In this document: piece by piece, positions 1 to 9,188 of the stretch
How positions within the stretch are numbered: position 1 is the first letter of the stretch
Layout of the letters: each line of letters starts with the position of its first letter
DNA from: Roseiarcus sp963761435
GTDB lineage: Bacteria; Pseudomonadota; Alphaproteobacteria; Rhizobiales; Beijerinckiaceae
Direction: 5' to 3'
Assembly (NCBI GenBank): GCA_963761435.1
Contig: CAVXHJ010000010.1
Location: 372,001 to 436,000 of the forward strand
DNA: 64,000 nucleotides
Notes under the pieces: model-generated
Seen by the model: the letters and a program-made list of their open reading frames with translations, nothing else
Told to the model about the DNA's origin: nothing
Databases searched by the model: none
Translations under genes and position numbers: made by a program

Positions 1-612
1 CGCGAAGTCCTCCAGCATCTCGAGATCGGTCGGCGTGAAAGTCGATTCGCCCACAAAAGCGTCGACGACCAGCGAGCCAAGACGCCTCCCCTTGAACATC
101 AGCGGAGCCGCCATCGCGGCTTTGAGCGGGCGCAGGCTCGCCTTCCGAAACTCGCGATAGGTTTCGGGCTTGGCGTTGGCGACGGCTTCTTGCACGGCTT
201 CCGGATTGGGGTAGATGGCGCCCCGCCCGGTGACGAAAGCCCTGCCCGCGGCGGCTTCGCCTGGCTCGAGCGACAGGTTGAAAATGCTGGGCCCGAAGCC
301 AACCGAATCCGAAACGATGAGACGGCCGGTTTCCGACTCCGCGAGGTAAAGCGTGCCAGCGTCAGCCGCCGGTATCACCTCAATCGCGCGAACGAGCACC
401 TGCCGCACGATCTCGGCCAGATCGAGCTCGGAAGTAAGCATCCGCGCCACCTGGAGAAGCCGGGTCAGACGAGGAACACCGCCGTCAACCGGCGTCGGGC
501 TGGATTTTGGAGGTGCGAACCGAGTTCGCTGGAGCCGCGCCTGTCCCCGACCCGGGCCGCGTGGAATCTCCGACGGTTTCGGCTTCTCGTCTTGAGCCTC
601 GGGAATTGACAC
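1..612 (-). CDS. GAF-domain sensory regulator, N-terminal part (runs off the window)
   Basis: The minus strand is open from a GTG at 612-610, preceded by an in-frame TGA two codons upstream, to the window edge. The visible 200 or so residues form a GAF domain: 'DLAEIVRQVLVRAI', then 'AGTLYLAESETGRL', 'DSVGFGPSIFNLSLEPGE' and 'GSLVVDAF'. It is a clear paralogue of the regulator at 2461-4379, matching it from the linker before the GAF domain onward, so a C-terminal PucR-type helix-turn-helix is expected outside the window. The GAF domain presumably binds a small ligand. The start is uncertain: the ribosome site before the GTG is weak, but similarity to the paralogue begins upstream of the first internal ATG (441-439), which supports an upstream start. 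Confidence 0.75.
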   Translation of the reverse strand, partial: MSIPEAQDEKPKPSEIPRGPGRGQARLQRTRFAPPKSSPTPVDGGVPRLTRLLQVARMLTSELDLAEIVRQVLVRAIEVIPAADAGTLYLAESETGRLIVSDSVGFGPSIFNLSLEPGEAAAGRAFVTGRGAIYPNPEAVQEAVANAKPETYREFRKASLRPLKAAMAAPLMFKGRRLGSLVVDAFVGESTFTPTDLEMLEDFA

Positions 613-780
613 GCCTCAACGAGGGTCTCCAGGCGCTATGGCGTTCCAAACAAACTGATCACCACGATTTTGCATATCTTGCCAACGACGAGAAGGTCTC
701 TTTGGGACATAAGGCGTTCGACATCGATCCCGAATAGTCAATCGGAACAACATAGGTCACCATGGGAGGCAAGCGTCAAC

Positions 781-809
781 TTGCTGTTTGCCGGACAACC
801 TATTGTATA
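781..809 (+). promoter_or_regulatory. Probable sigma-70 promoter of the LVIVD gene
   Basis: TTGCTG (781-786) and TGTATA (804-809) are separated by 17 bases and lie 65 bases upstream of the TTG start at 874. The 613-873 gap between divergent genes holds no other recognisable feature. This is a consensus match only. Confidence 0.45.
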
Positions 810-873
810 CCGCCGGATAGGCGAATCGGCGCAAAGATTTGCGTCGAATAAATCATGACTCTGGGAGTACGCC

Positions 874-2103
874 TTGTCTGAACATTTCCCGAAGGGCGAA
901 TCGTTTTCTAGCAACATAGAAGCGTTCGGCTATACGGATTTAGAACGCCGCCCAGGCTTTAAGATGGCGATTCACAAGGACGGTGATCGCTGGTATCTTT
1001 ACGTTGCGCACCTCTGGCAAAGTGGTTTCTCGGTCCTGGATATCAGCAACGCAGCGAATCCACGCGTCGTACGCTTTGTGCCTGGTCCGCCGAATACATG
1101 GACGCTCCAAGTTCAGATCGCAGATGGTCTGATGATCACTTCCCAAGAGCAAATTCCTCAGGGATGGGGAAATCAGTCCGGCCAGCCGTTCGGCGAAGGA
1201 TTCGTGATCTGGAGCCTGAGCGACCCGGAGAATCCGCGACAGCTCGGCATCTATCGTACCGGCGGAAAGGGCACGCACAGGAACTTTTATGCCGGAGGTC
1301 CGTACGTTCACACGACGGCGCTTCCGGAGGGTTATGACGGTCACATCTATCAGATCGTCGACATCAGCGATCCGGCGAGGCCGATGGAAGTGTCGCGCTG
1401 GTGGCGACATGGCCAATGGACGGCCGGCGGCGAGCCTGGCGTCAAATTTGGGACGCTGCTCCACGGGGGCGCGTATGTCCGCGGGAAAAGAGCGTATCTC
1501 CCTTACAGCGCCGGCGGGTTCGTGATCCTCGACATCTCGGACGTCAAGGCTCCGAAGCTCGTCAGCGACCTGCCCTTCTCGCCGCCGTTCCAAGCCTATA
1601 TCTGCGTTCATACGGCGATCCCCCTCGGCGAAAGGCCTCTGGTCGTCGTCAACTCGGAGGCGATCGAGGAGCAAGGCGCCGAGCCGCTAGGCTATGCGGG
1701 AATCGTCGACATTTCGGATGAAACCAAACCCCGTCTGATCTCGCTGTTTCCTCAGCCGACGCCGCCCGAGGGATTGGGCGTGCGCAATTTTTTCGAGCGC
1801 CCGGGCCGGTTCGGCCCGCACAACCAGCACCAGCCCCAGTATCAGGATGCTCTCTATCAGAACGAAAATCTGGTTTTTCTCACCTACTTCAACGCAGGCC
1901 TGCGCATCTACGACATCTCGGACGAAAGAACGCCCCGGGAGGTTGCATTCTTCATCCCTCCGGATCCGCGAGAACGGCGCGGGTTATTGCCCGCGACGGG
2001 ACTGGCGACCCAGTCGGAGGACGTCCTGGTCGACAAACGCGGAAACATATTCGTGACGGACAAGAACCACGGCATCTACGTGCTGAGGTACAATGGCGCC
2101 TGA
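874..2103 (+). CDS. LVIVD-repeat beta-propeller protein
   Basis: The 409-residue protein contains repeated units ending in motifs such as 'DISNAANPRVV', 'DISDPARPMEV', 'DISDVKAPKLV', 'DISDETKPRLI' and 'DISDERTPREV'. These are the signature of LVIVD repeats, which build a beta-propeller. No signal peptide or membrane segment is visible, so it is probably cytoplasmic. The TTG start at 874 is chosen because GGGAG lies at 863-867 at good spacing. Members of this family often sit among catabolic genes but their biochemical role is not established. The stop overlaps the ATG of the next gene (ATGGCGCCTGA), so the two are translationally coupled. Confidence 0.85.
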   Translation: MSEHFPKGESFSSNIEAFGYTDLERRPGFKMAIHKDGDRWYLYVAHLWQSGFSVLDISNAANPRVVRFVPGPPNTWTLQVQIADGLMITSQEQIPQGWGNQSGQPFGEGFVIWSLSDPENPRQLGIYRTGGKGTHRNFYAGGPYVHTTALPEGYDGHIYQIVDISDPARPMEVSRWWRHGQWTAGGEPGVKFGTLLHGGAYVRGKRAYLPYSAGGFVILDISDVKAPKLVSDLPFSPPFQAYICVHTAIPLGERPLVVVNSEAIEEQGAEPLGYAGIVDISDETKPRLISLFPQPTPPEGLGVRNFFERPGRFGPHNQHQPQYQDALYQNENLVFLTYFNAGLRIYDISDERTPREVAFFIPPDPRERRGLLPATGLATQSEDVLVDKRGNIFVTDKNHGIYVLRYNGA

Positions 2104-2443
2104 TACGACACTTCTCGATGGCCTGAACTGGACGGCGCATGAGGCGACGGCAGGTTGCACTTACGAGGCGGCCGGCTGGTCGTGCCGTTCGACCGGCTAT
2201 CTGTGGTTTTCGGATGTGAGAGACGGCGGCGAGCGCCTTTATCCATGTCCGCGTTGCAACGGCGAGCTTTTTCTCGCCAAGTCTCGGGCGCGGCTCTCGG
2301 CCTCGCGCGGTCCAGTCCGATGTGTCTGCTGCGGCCCTGGTCTTGCCCAGCTAGCACACCAGAGCGCCCTTGACGAAGTGCAACGTCAGACAGACCTGCA
2401 GATGCGGGCGACTGGTGTGACGAAAGGAGCGTCGAGCCTCTGA
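2093..2443 (+). CDS. Small zinc-ribbon-like protein, unknown function
   Basis: The 116-residue protein starts inside the last codons of the LVIVD gene (11-base overlap). It carries 'YPCPRCNGE' in the middle and 'RCVCCGPG' further on. Two CxxC-type pairs in this spacing look like a zinc or other metal ribbon. There is no signal peptide or membrane segment. I do not recognise a named family. The overlap with the upstream gene and the paired cysteines argue that it is a real gene and a functional partner of the LVIVD propeller. It converges with the regulator at 2461. Confidence 0.55.
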   Translation: MAPDTTLLDGLNWTAHEATAGCTYEAAGWSCRSTGYLWFSDVRDGGERLYPCPRCNGELFLAKSRARLSASRGPVRCVCCGPGLAQLAHQSALDEVQRQTDLQMRATGVTKGASSL

Positions 2444-2460
2444 CGAGTCCCAGTCGTCTG

Positions 2461-4379
2461 CTATCGCGCCGAAACGGGATTGTCGGTTTCATGCATATGC
2501 CGAGTCGTGGAACCGTCGTCGACACCCTCTGCAAGCGCAAGGATTCGAAAAGCCAGCTCCAAAGTGAGCCTGTCCTCGGTCGATTGAAGGCTGAGGCCAG
2601 TTAGTTCTTCGATCTTGGTCAATCTGTAGCGCACGGTGTGCACATGCACGCCAAGTTCGCGCGCGGTCAGCGTCAAGCTCACGCCGTGCTCGAGATAAGC
2701 GCGCAATGTGCTCGCCAGACACCCATTGTTGCGATTGTCATGTAGGATAACCCTTGAGAGGGTCTGCCGGCTGAACTCGACCGCATGATTAGTGGATAGC
2801 GCGCCGATAATCAGTCGATATGCTCCCAGCGCCGCCAATTCGACGACCACCGTGTCCCCCCACCGGCGCAGTCCCGCCGTGAGCCTCGCCTCATTGAACA
2901 ACTGGGGGACGAGCATCGGATCTTTGGCTACGTCGCTCAGCACAAACCGGATCTGCATCGAGGTCGCGGCAAGTATCTGCGCCGCGATTTCCTCGAGTTT
3001 GGCCTTCGCGTTGAACCTGAGGTCACGCTGCCGGGAGGACCAGGCGATGACCACGCAGTCGCCCCTAACCGCGGCGACAATCGGCACGGACTGCGGCTTC
3101 AGGACCTGATGAGCGACCGAGCAGACCTCGCGTAAGATATTGCTATCGCTGACGAACGAGCCCTTCTCGCCCTTGGGATTCTGGACTTTCCCCACAGCGA
3201 GCCGAAGGGGCGGCGGCAACGACTGGAACGAGCGCGAGCTCTTGGGAACATTACCGCTCAGGAGTCTCTCCAGAAGATCAACCCGGCCGCGAACGACACC
3301 TTCCTCAAGCGCCCTCTCCCGCGCGAACACCGACGACGCGATTAGCGCGGCCATCTCCGAAAGAGCCATGATAATTCCGGGTGCGAAGCCCTCCTTCGCT
3401 TCAACCACGACATATCCGAGGAGCTCGGTTCCCCCGACGATCGGAGTAGCGGCAATGTGGATGGTTTCGCAGACCGACCACCTCGGTTGAAAGTCCGCGC
3501 CCACGCGGTCGAGAAGGCTGGCGCAGGCGGGCGACTCCAAAAGGTCGCTTGTTCGTTCCGGGCTCATTGTGGCTGGCTCGACGGTGCGCGTGCGCATCAG
3601 CGCGTCGAGAATGAAAACCCGCGAGGAGGTGAGTTTTGCGAGTAGCGACGCGAGCGCGCCGAGCCCCAGTTCCTGTCGAGCCAGCTGAGCCATCGAATCG
3701 ATTGCGGCCACTCTTTGTTCGAGTTCGTCGCGCTGCCGTGTGATCTCGTTGTTAAGCACCTCGAGCCGCACCCGGTTCGCGTGCTCGGATTCGTACAATC
3801 GGGCGTTGACGATCGCTATCGCCGCGATCTGCGCGAAACGCTCGAGCATCTCCAGATCCTCGGGTATGAAGCCGCCCTTGTTTTGAAAGGCGTCGACCAC
3901 CAGCGCTCCCAACGCCTTGCCCTTGTATATCAGCGGCGCCGACGCTGCGGCATGGGGCGCGCGGGGTCCGTCGCTCGCCTCCTGAAAGTACTTGAAGGTG
4001 TCTGGCGAAGTCTCTCCGATCACGGCGAGCACTTCCTCGCGGCTGTTGTAGAGGGCGCCCGTCGGGTGAGCACGGCCCTACCCGCAGCTCCTTCGCCGAG
4101 CTCGAGGGACAATTTGAAGATGCTCGGCCCGAAGCCGACGGAATCCCGGACAACGAGGCGCCCGGTCGTAGCGTCTTCAAGATACAGTGTGCCAGCGTCG
4201 CATGCCGGGATGGCGGCGATCGCGCGGATCAGAACCTGCCGCACAATCTCCGAAACATCGTGCTCGGAGCTTAGCATGCTCGCGACCTCGAGGAGGGTCG
4301 TAAGCCGCGCTAGACGCCTTTCCCGGCCGTCGACGGCGGGCGCTTTAGGGTCGTGTTTGACGTGATCAGTTGCTTGCAT
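2461..4379 (-). CDS. GAF / PucR-type (CdaR-like) transcriptional regulator, frame broken near 4065
   Basis: Two overlapping reading frames make one protein of about 640 residues. The first (4379 to 4020) starts 'MQATDHVKHDPKAP' and holds the beginning of a GAF domain. The second (4032 to 2461) continues it from 'VIGETSPDTFKYF' through 'GALVVDAFQNKGGFIPEDLE', then a coiled-coil linker, a middle domain, and the PucR C-terminal helix-turn-helix ('LTARELGVHVHTVRYRLTKI', 'LTLELAFRIL'). Against its paralogue at 1-612 one base is missing around 4065, where 'acc ggg cgg ggc' becomes 'acc cga cgg gcg'. PucR/CdaR regulators activate catabolic genes in response to pathway metabolites, so it may control the 5-13 kb cluster. 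The frame break is either real decay or a sequencing deletion. Confidence 0.8.
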
Positions 4380-5062
4380 TGGAAGGATAGCGAGTATGGA
4401 TCCAGCTAGGATCGCTCACGCCGTAGGTTGAGTTCGCAACTTTACGAAAAGTAAGAATCAGAAGGTCGATCATCATGACCAGAAACGAACGGAACTCGAG
4501 ATGGACCTTCGAACGATAGACATCTCTGCGGATCGCGTAGTAAAAAACGCTACCCTGAAAGCTCCACAATAGCTCCAGCTCTTGAGCTGCCGGAGAGCGG
4601 ACGGTTATAAAGTCCTCACCATTGTCATACCTCAGCTCATCACAAATCGTAGACAATATTCTCGAACTCGACAAAGGTGCTCCACCAGCGATTAATATCG
4701 AGACCTCTCAACCCGGCGAACAGATAGATTCGAATGGAATCTCTGGCGAAAACAGCCTCAGTATACATAACGTAGAAATCAAAAAGCCGTACAGGAAGTG
4801 ATTTACTCCGATCCCTCAGGACGACCTCCCATTCGAATTTCCAACGCCCTTCAAACAGCATATTGTAGACTTCTCGTATCAAATCGTCTTTAGAGGCAAA
4901 GTAACGGTAGATCAGCGGTTGTGTAATTCCGATCTTCTTTGCAAAATCATGGGTGGAACCATCAAATCCTTCTTCCGAAAAGAACTTAACGGCGGCCTCC
5001 AGAATTTTCGCCTTTCTGTCCGAAGGGAGAAGCCTAGGGGCTCGTTTCTTCGTCATCAGCAT
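4366..5062 (-). CDS. TetR/AcrR-family transcriptional regulator, frame broken near 4655
   Basis: The N-terminal part has the TetR helix-turn-helix: 'RKAKILEAAVKFFSEEGFDG' then 'FAKKIGITQPLIYRYFASKD'. The ligand domain continues to 'FAGLRGLDINRWWSTF' and then hits a stop in that frame. The next frame carries the expected C-terminus ('LSTICDELRYDNGEDF', 'ELELLWSFQGSVFYYAIRRD'), ending at 4366. Together they give a protein of about 230 residues, normal for the family. The ATG at 5062 (or 5056) follows GGTGG. The gene overlaps the end of the GAF regulator start region by 14 bases and lies 42 bases downstream of the DapA-like gene on the same strand. Two neighbouring regulators are both frame-broken. 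Confidence 0.75.
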
Positions 5063-5104
5063 CGATCCACCATATCCGATGATCACCCGCGATACGGAAT
5101 ACAG

Positions 5105-6022
5105 CTACCCGGCGGGTTGAGCGCCAATTCGGTCCAACAAATAGTCGACCTCGGCCCGGGTGGCTTCCGAGAGAGCGATCGACGGCGACCGAAGCGCGTC
5201 CCACTCGAGCATGCCGCGCTTCACCAGAATATATTTGCGAACGGCAAGCCCGATCACGGGCTGCAATTCGTATCGTATCAAGGGCAGGTGGCGGTCGAAC
5301 AAGTCGTGCGCTTCCTTGCGGCGCCCAGACCGTTGCAGACGCACCAATTCCACCAGCATCTCGGGGAAGGCATATCCGGTCATGGCGCCGTCGGCGCCCC
5401 GCTCCATCTCGAAATCGAGGAACATGCCGCCGTTCCCAGTGAGAATGGAAACGTCCCGCATCGAACCTTCCTTCTGGAATCGCCTCAGCGCGGAGACCTT
5501 GTCGAGACCCGGCCAGTCCTCATGCTTGAGCATGACGCAGGACGGATTGTCCTGAACAATCTGGCGGATGACCTTCGGGGTCATCTGCACGGTCAGCACC
5601 AAAGGATAGTCCTGGATCACGAACGGAACGTCGCTGCCGATTGCTTCCACCGCCTGTTTGAAGTAACCAACGATCTGCTCGTCCGTGCGCAGATGCGGCG
5701 GCGGCGCGACCATGACCGCGGCCGCGCCGCGCGACATGACGGCGCGGGTCAGCGACCGCATCGCGGCGAATCCAGGCGCCGAGACCCCGACAACCACCGG
5801 CAGGTTCATTCCCTTGATGAACTGCGCGGCGACTTCAACGGCTTCGGAACCTTCGAGTTTCTGAGCTTCTCCCATCATCCCCAAGACAGTCGCGCCGGAG
5901 CATCCGGCATTCCGGTACGCCGCAATGAGCCGCTCGATCGATCCATTGTCGATATCGCCATTCGGTCGAAAGGGAGTCGGGGCGATTGGAAAGACGCCGC
6001 TGGCAGACGAGTTCAGAAGCAT
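5105..6022 (-). CDS. Dihydrodipicolinate synthase / N-acetylneuraminate lyase family protein
   Basis: A class I aldolase TIM barrel of 305 residues. Visible are 'VFPIAPTPFRPNGDID' near the start, 'TVLGMMGEAQKL' at the place of the family GxxGE signature, the tyrosine in 'VIQDYPLVL', and the Schiff-base lysine in 'CVMLKHEDW'. The ATG at 6022 is chosen because AGGGA precedes it at 7 bases; the open frame extends 18 codons further. The family performs reversible pyruvate aldol chemistry on many substrates. With the monooxygenase, RraA-like aldolase and dehydrogenases nearby, a catabolic keto-acid lyase or dehydratase is more likely than lysine biosynthesis. It is transcribed divergently from the monooxygenase. 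Confidence 0.85.
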   Translation of the reverse strand: MLLNSSASGVFPIAPTPFRPNGDIDNGSIERLIAAYRNAGCSGATVLGMMGEAQKLEGSEAVEVAAQFIKGMNLPVVVGVSAPGFAAMRSLTRAVMSRGAAAVMVAPPPHLRTDEQIVGYFKQAVEAIGSDVPFVIQDYPLVLTVQMTPKVIRQIVQDNPSCVMLKHEDWPGLDKVSALRRFQKEGSMRDVSILTGNGGMFLDFEMERGADGAMTGYAFPEMLVELVRLQRSGRRKEAHDLFDRHLPLIRYELQPVIGLAVRKYILVKRGMLEWDALRSPSIALSEATRAEVDYLLDRIGAQPAG

Positions 6023-6198
6023 ACGGTATCCCTGCGTCGCGCGGGCCGCGCCTGACTCGCATTGTCGTCCACACATTCAGCGAAGGCCGGATCGTGTCTT
6101 CCCAAACCGCTTATCGGCCGATCATTATCGTTTTCTCTTCTCGTGCGCGACATCGAGCGAATTGCCAAGCCTAGTAAGCGCATTGCGGTCTAGCGCGC

Positions 6199-6227
6199 TT
6201 GACATTCTAGGAGGCGCGACGTTAAAT
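6199..6227 (+). promoter_or_regulatory. Sigma-70 promoter of the monooxygenase operon
   Basis: A perfect -35 box TTGACA (6199-6204), a 17-base spacer and TTAAAT (6222-6227) lie 26 bases upstream of the ATG at 6254. The 230-base divergent intergenic region is the natural control point for both the DapA-like and monooxygenase transcripts, and is where a PucR/GAF or TetR regulator would be expected to bind. Confidence 0.6.
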
Positions 6228-6253
6228 ATCAACTGATAATTAATGGTGCGGAG

Positions 6254-7501
6254 ATGCCTCGTCGACAACGCACAGCCGCCATCATCGGAGGATCTCTGAC
6301 GGGCCTTATCGCGGCGAGGCTCCTGGCTCAGAGGGGGTGGGCGGCTCACGTTTTCGAGCGCGTGCCCGAAGTTCTTTCCGGCCGGGGCGCCGGCATTGGC
6401 ACGCACGCGGAATTCTTCGATGTGCTGCGCGCCGCCGGCCTGCCGGACGGGCCGGATATCGGCGTCTACGTAACCACGCGAAAAATATTCGACAAAGCCG
6501 GGCGCGTCACCCACGAGCACCGATATCCGCAAGTTTTGGCGCATTGGGACAGCGTTTACTCGCTGCTTCTCGGCTCGATCGAGCGCAGGCGCTACCACCT
6601 CGGCAAAAAGATGACCGGGTTCGCCCAGGGCTCGGGGTCCGTATCCGTGCAGTTCGAGGACGGGGGCGAGTTTGACGCGGACCTGCTCGTCGGGGCCGAT
6701 GGAATCCGATCCAGCGTCCGGAGTGTCCTCTACCCACAGATCGCGCCGCTCTACGTCAGCTATGTCGCATGGCGAGGGACAATTCCGGAAGAGCGGTTCT
6801 CGCCGTCGGCGCGAGCCGCTTTGCTAGACTACTTCTGTTTTTGCCTGCCGGTCGGAGAACAGATGGCGGGTTACCCAATCCGGCGGGTGAAGGACGGACA
6901 TGTTGGCTCCGAGCGTGACTTCAATTTTGTCTGGTACCGTCCGATCGATGACCGTCAGCTTGACGTGCTTCTGACCGACGCCAGCGGCCATCGTCATGAA
7001 ATGAATATCCCGCCGCCGTTGGTCGATCCGCGACACAGGCAAAAGGCGAAAGAGGACGCGGAGCGGACTTTGGCTCCCCAGCTTTCGGAGGCGGTAAGGT
7101 TGGCGGACGGTCTTTTCTTCCAGCCGATCTACGACGTCGAGACGCCCAGGATGATCGAAGGGCGCGTCGCGCTGCTCGGCGATGCAGCGTTCGTCGCGCG
7201 CCCTCATCTCGGGGCCGGCGTGACAAAGGGTTTCTCGGATGCGATGGCGCTGTGCCGGGCGCTCGACCGAAACACGTCCATCGAACGGGCGCTTCAGGAA
7301 TTCGAAACTGAACGTTTGCCGGTTGGACGAAAAATGGTTGAGCGGGCCCGTCAATTGGGCGCCTACATGCAGGCCAGCAGAAGCACGGACGCCGAGAAAA
7401 AAGCCGCGGAAGGCTATCGAACGCCGGAAACCGTCATCCGGGAGACGGCGACGCTCGATTTCCTGAACGGCGGCGCACAGGCGCTTCAATTCTCTTCTTA
7501 G
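6254..7501 (+). CDS. FAD-dependent aromatic monooxygenase (2,6-dihydroxypyridine 3-monooxygenase-like)
   Basis: A 415-residue single-component flavin hydroxylase. The N-terminus has the dinucleotide fold 'AAIIGGSLTGLIAARLLAQR', followed by 'SGRGAGIGTHAEFF', typical of the dihydroxypyridine hydroxylase branch. The DG motif appears as 'LLVGADGIRSSVRS', and the second FAD motif as 'LLGDAAFVARPHLGAGVTKG' about residue 310. Such enzymes hydroxylate an electron-rich ring with NAD(P)H and O2. The exact substrate cannot be read from the sequence. It is first in a plus-strand run with a cupin, an SDR remnant and an RraA-like aldolase, which suggests ring hydroxylation followed by cleavage and aldol splitting. 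Confidence 0.85.
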   Translation: MPRRQRTAAIIGGSLTGLIAARLLAQRGWAAHVFERVPEVLSGRGAGIGTHAEFFDVLRAAGLPDGPDIGVYVTTRKIFDKAGRVTHEHRYPQVLAHWDSVYSLLLGSIERRRYHLGKKMTGFAQGSGSVSVQFEDGGEFDADLLVGADGIRSSVRSVLYPQIAPLYVSYVAWRGTIPEERFSPSARAALLDYFCFCLPVGEQMAGYPIRRVKDGHVGSERDFNFVWYRPIDDRQLDVLLTDASGHRHEMNIPPPLVDPRHRQKAKEDAERTLAPQLSEAVRLADGLFFQPIYDVETPRMIEGRVALLGDAAFVARPHLGAGVTKGFSDAMALCRALDRNTSIERALQEFETERLPVGRKMVERARQLGAYMQASRSTDAEKKAAEGYRTPETVIRETATLDFLNGGAQALQFSS

Positions 7502-7518
7502 CACCAGGAGACCGCACC

Positions 7519-7980
7519 ATGACTGACTTGCAAGACCAGGTCGACCTTTCCCAGTGTCCGTGGCCGGAATGGGTCAAGCAGGACTTTCGCAACCAGAAGG
7601 GAAACGGTTGCGTGGGACAGGTGCTTGCAGCGGAAAGCGAGCGCGCTCGCGTATGGCACCTCAAGGTGCCGCCCGGCGAGAGAATTCCGTTCCACACTCA
7701 CGTGCTCGATTATTTCTGGACTTGCGTTTCCGGCGGCCGCGCGAAATCTCACGTTACGCTCAATAAGACGTTCGAGGTCGCCGAGTGGAGTCTGAAGCCG
7801 GGCTCGACGCGATTTGAAAACTATCCCGCAGGGACCTTCAAAATCCATGACCTACAAAATACCGGTGACAAGGATCTTGTTTTCGTGACCGTCGAATTTC
7901 TCGACAGCGGCAACAAGCCCCTGGAGATTCCGGCGTCGGTCAGGATGACTCAGCACGACGGGGCCTTGCACGCCGCCTGA
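7519..7980 (+). CDS. Cupin-domain protein
   Basis: A 153-residue single cupin barrel. Motif 1 appears as 'GERIPFHTHVLDYFW' with two histidines, and motif 2 as 'YPAGTFKIHDLQNTG' with a third histidine. The usual glutamate of motif 1 is replaced by an aromatic residue, so metal binding, if any, is by three histidines. AGGAG at 7506-7510 sets the ATG. It follows the monooxygenase by 17 bases in the same operon. It could be a ring-cleaving or isomerising metalloenzyme, or an anti-sigma-like ChrR cupin; the operon context favours an enzyme. Confidence 0.75.
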   Translation: MTDLQDQVDLSQCPWPEWVKQDFRNQKGNGCVGQVLAAESERARVWHLKVPPGERIPFHTHVLDYFWTCVSGGRAKSHVTLNKTFEVAEWSLKPGSTRFENYPAGTFKIHDLQNTGDKDLVFVTVEFLDSGNKPLEIPASVRMTQHDGALHAA

Positions 7981-8015
7981 CTCAACGCCGCAGAACCGTG
8001 GGGGATCGACGACAT

Positions 8016-8237
8016 ATGGATCTTGGGCTCGGGGGCAAAGTCGCACTGGCGGCGGGCGCGGCCGGCGGGTTGGGCAGCGCTATCGCGGCAAGTCTGGCCA
8101 AGGAGGGCGCGAAAGCGCTGGCGCTTCCCTTCGACCTCGCCGCCATCGACGCCAATGTCGCGGCGGTCGAGGCCGCGCTCGGCGAAGTCGACATTTCCGC
8201 GCATATTATCGATGGCGGCTTGAATGCAAGCGTCTGA
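8016..8237 (+). pseudogene. Short-chain dehydrogenase remnant with internal deletion
   Basis: The reading frame begins like an SDR ('GGKVALAAGAAGGLGSAIAA', then 'VAAVEAALGEVDI', where 'LVNNAG' should follow) and jumps directly to an SDR C-terminus ('AHIIDGGLNASV'). The whole middle is missing, including the catalytic Ser, Tyr and Lys and the NNAG motif, about 170 residues against a normal 250. The frame is kept across the junction near 8187. The T of the TGxxxGxG motif is also changed to A. It cannot be an active dehydrogenase. It lies between the cupin and RraA genes, in the same direction. Confidence 0.7.
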
Positions 8238-8267
8238 CCCGCGCTGGCCCGGAGCGTTCCGCCCACA

Positions 8268-8969
8268 ATGACCGAAAACGATATTTCCGCGCTTTGCCGG
8301 CTCTCGACCGCGACCCTGACCATGGTCCTGTTGAAGAAAGGATTGCGGAACGTCTGGATCAGGGGAGCCAACCCGCTTGATCCCGGCGCGCGCCGGATTG
8401 CCGGCCGCGCATTCACCATGCGCTTCGTCCCGGGACGGGAGGACCTCGCAACCCCCGCGTCGCTCTCCTCAACGCGTTCGACGCGATACGCAATCGAGGA
8501 AATGCCGCAGGGGAGCATTGCCGTAGTGTCCTCATGCGGAGTTGACGACGCGGGAATCTTTGGGGACATCCTATGCGCGCGCATGGCTCGCCGCGGCGCC
8601 GCAGGGCTGATTACGGATGGCAAGATGCGGGACGTCGAAGGGATCCGCAAATCGGGTCTCCCGATCTGGTGCTCAGGCATTTCCGCGCCGCCGTCGGTCG
8701 CGCAACTCACCTTCGTCGATTGGCGGCAGCCGGTTGGGTGCGGGGGCGTCGCGATCTTTCCTGACGACGTCATCGTCGCCGATCAGGACGGCGCTATCGT
8801 CATTCCCCCGTCGATGCTCAGCGAGACGATCGAAGCCGGGCAGGAAATGGAGGCGCTCGAAGAGTGGATTCTCGAGCGCGTCCTTGAAGGCCGCAAACTG
8901 CCGGGTCTCTATCCGCCAAACGAAGAAACCATGGCCGAATTCAGGAACCGGAATACGGAGACGCCGTAG
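8268..8969 (+). CDS. RraA-family protein (HMG/CHA-type aldolase or oxaloacetate decarboxylase fold)
   Basis: A 233-residue protein of the RraA / 4-hydroxy-4-methyl-2-oxoglutarate aldolase family. It shows 'DAGIFGDILCARMARRGA' followed by 'GLITDGKMRDVEGI', the G...R-D signature that binds the metal and pyruvate enolate in the class II aldolases of this fold. The C-terminal 'VIVADQDGAIVIPPSML' is also typical. In aromatic catabolism these enzymes split the final C6-C7 keto-acid into pyruvate and a second acid, which fits the monooxygenase and cupin upstream. True RNase E inhibitors lack the aldolase role; context favours the enzyme. Confidence 0.8.
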   Translation: MTENDISALCRLSTATLTMVLLKKGLRNVWIRGANPLDPGARRIAGRAFTMRFVPGREDLATPASLSSTRSTRYAIEEMPQGSIAVVSSCGVDDAGIFGDILCARMARRGAAGLITDGKMRDVEGIRKSGLPIWCSGISAPPSVAQLTFVDWRQPVGCGGVAIFPDDVIVADQDGAIVIPPSMLSETIEAGQEMEALEEWILERVLEGRKLPGLYPPNEETMAEFRNRNTETP

Positions 8970-9188
8970 GCCAACCTCCCCAATTCGCATGCGTTCAGCG
9001 CTGACAAGGGGAGCTTCATTCAGGCGGGCGTGGGAGCTTTCGGATCAATCACTCCTTGGTGGCGCAGGTCCCGCCACAACTCGGCGGGACGCGCCAGCGG
9101 TTCAGCGGCTCGTGGAGGCAATTCAGACCTGCGCGAAGCCGCAGGGCAGCGCCCCCTGGTTGGCGGCGCGCGAGAGCTCCTTGCCTGG

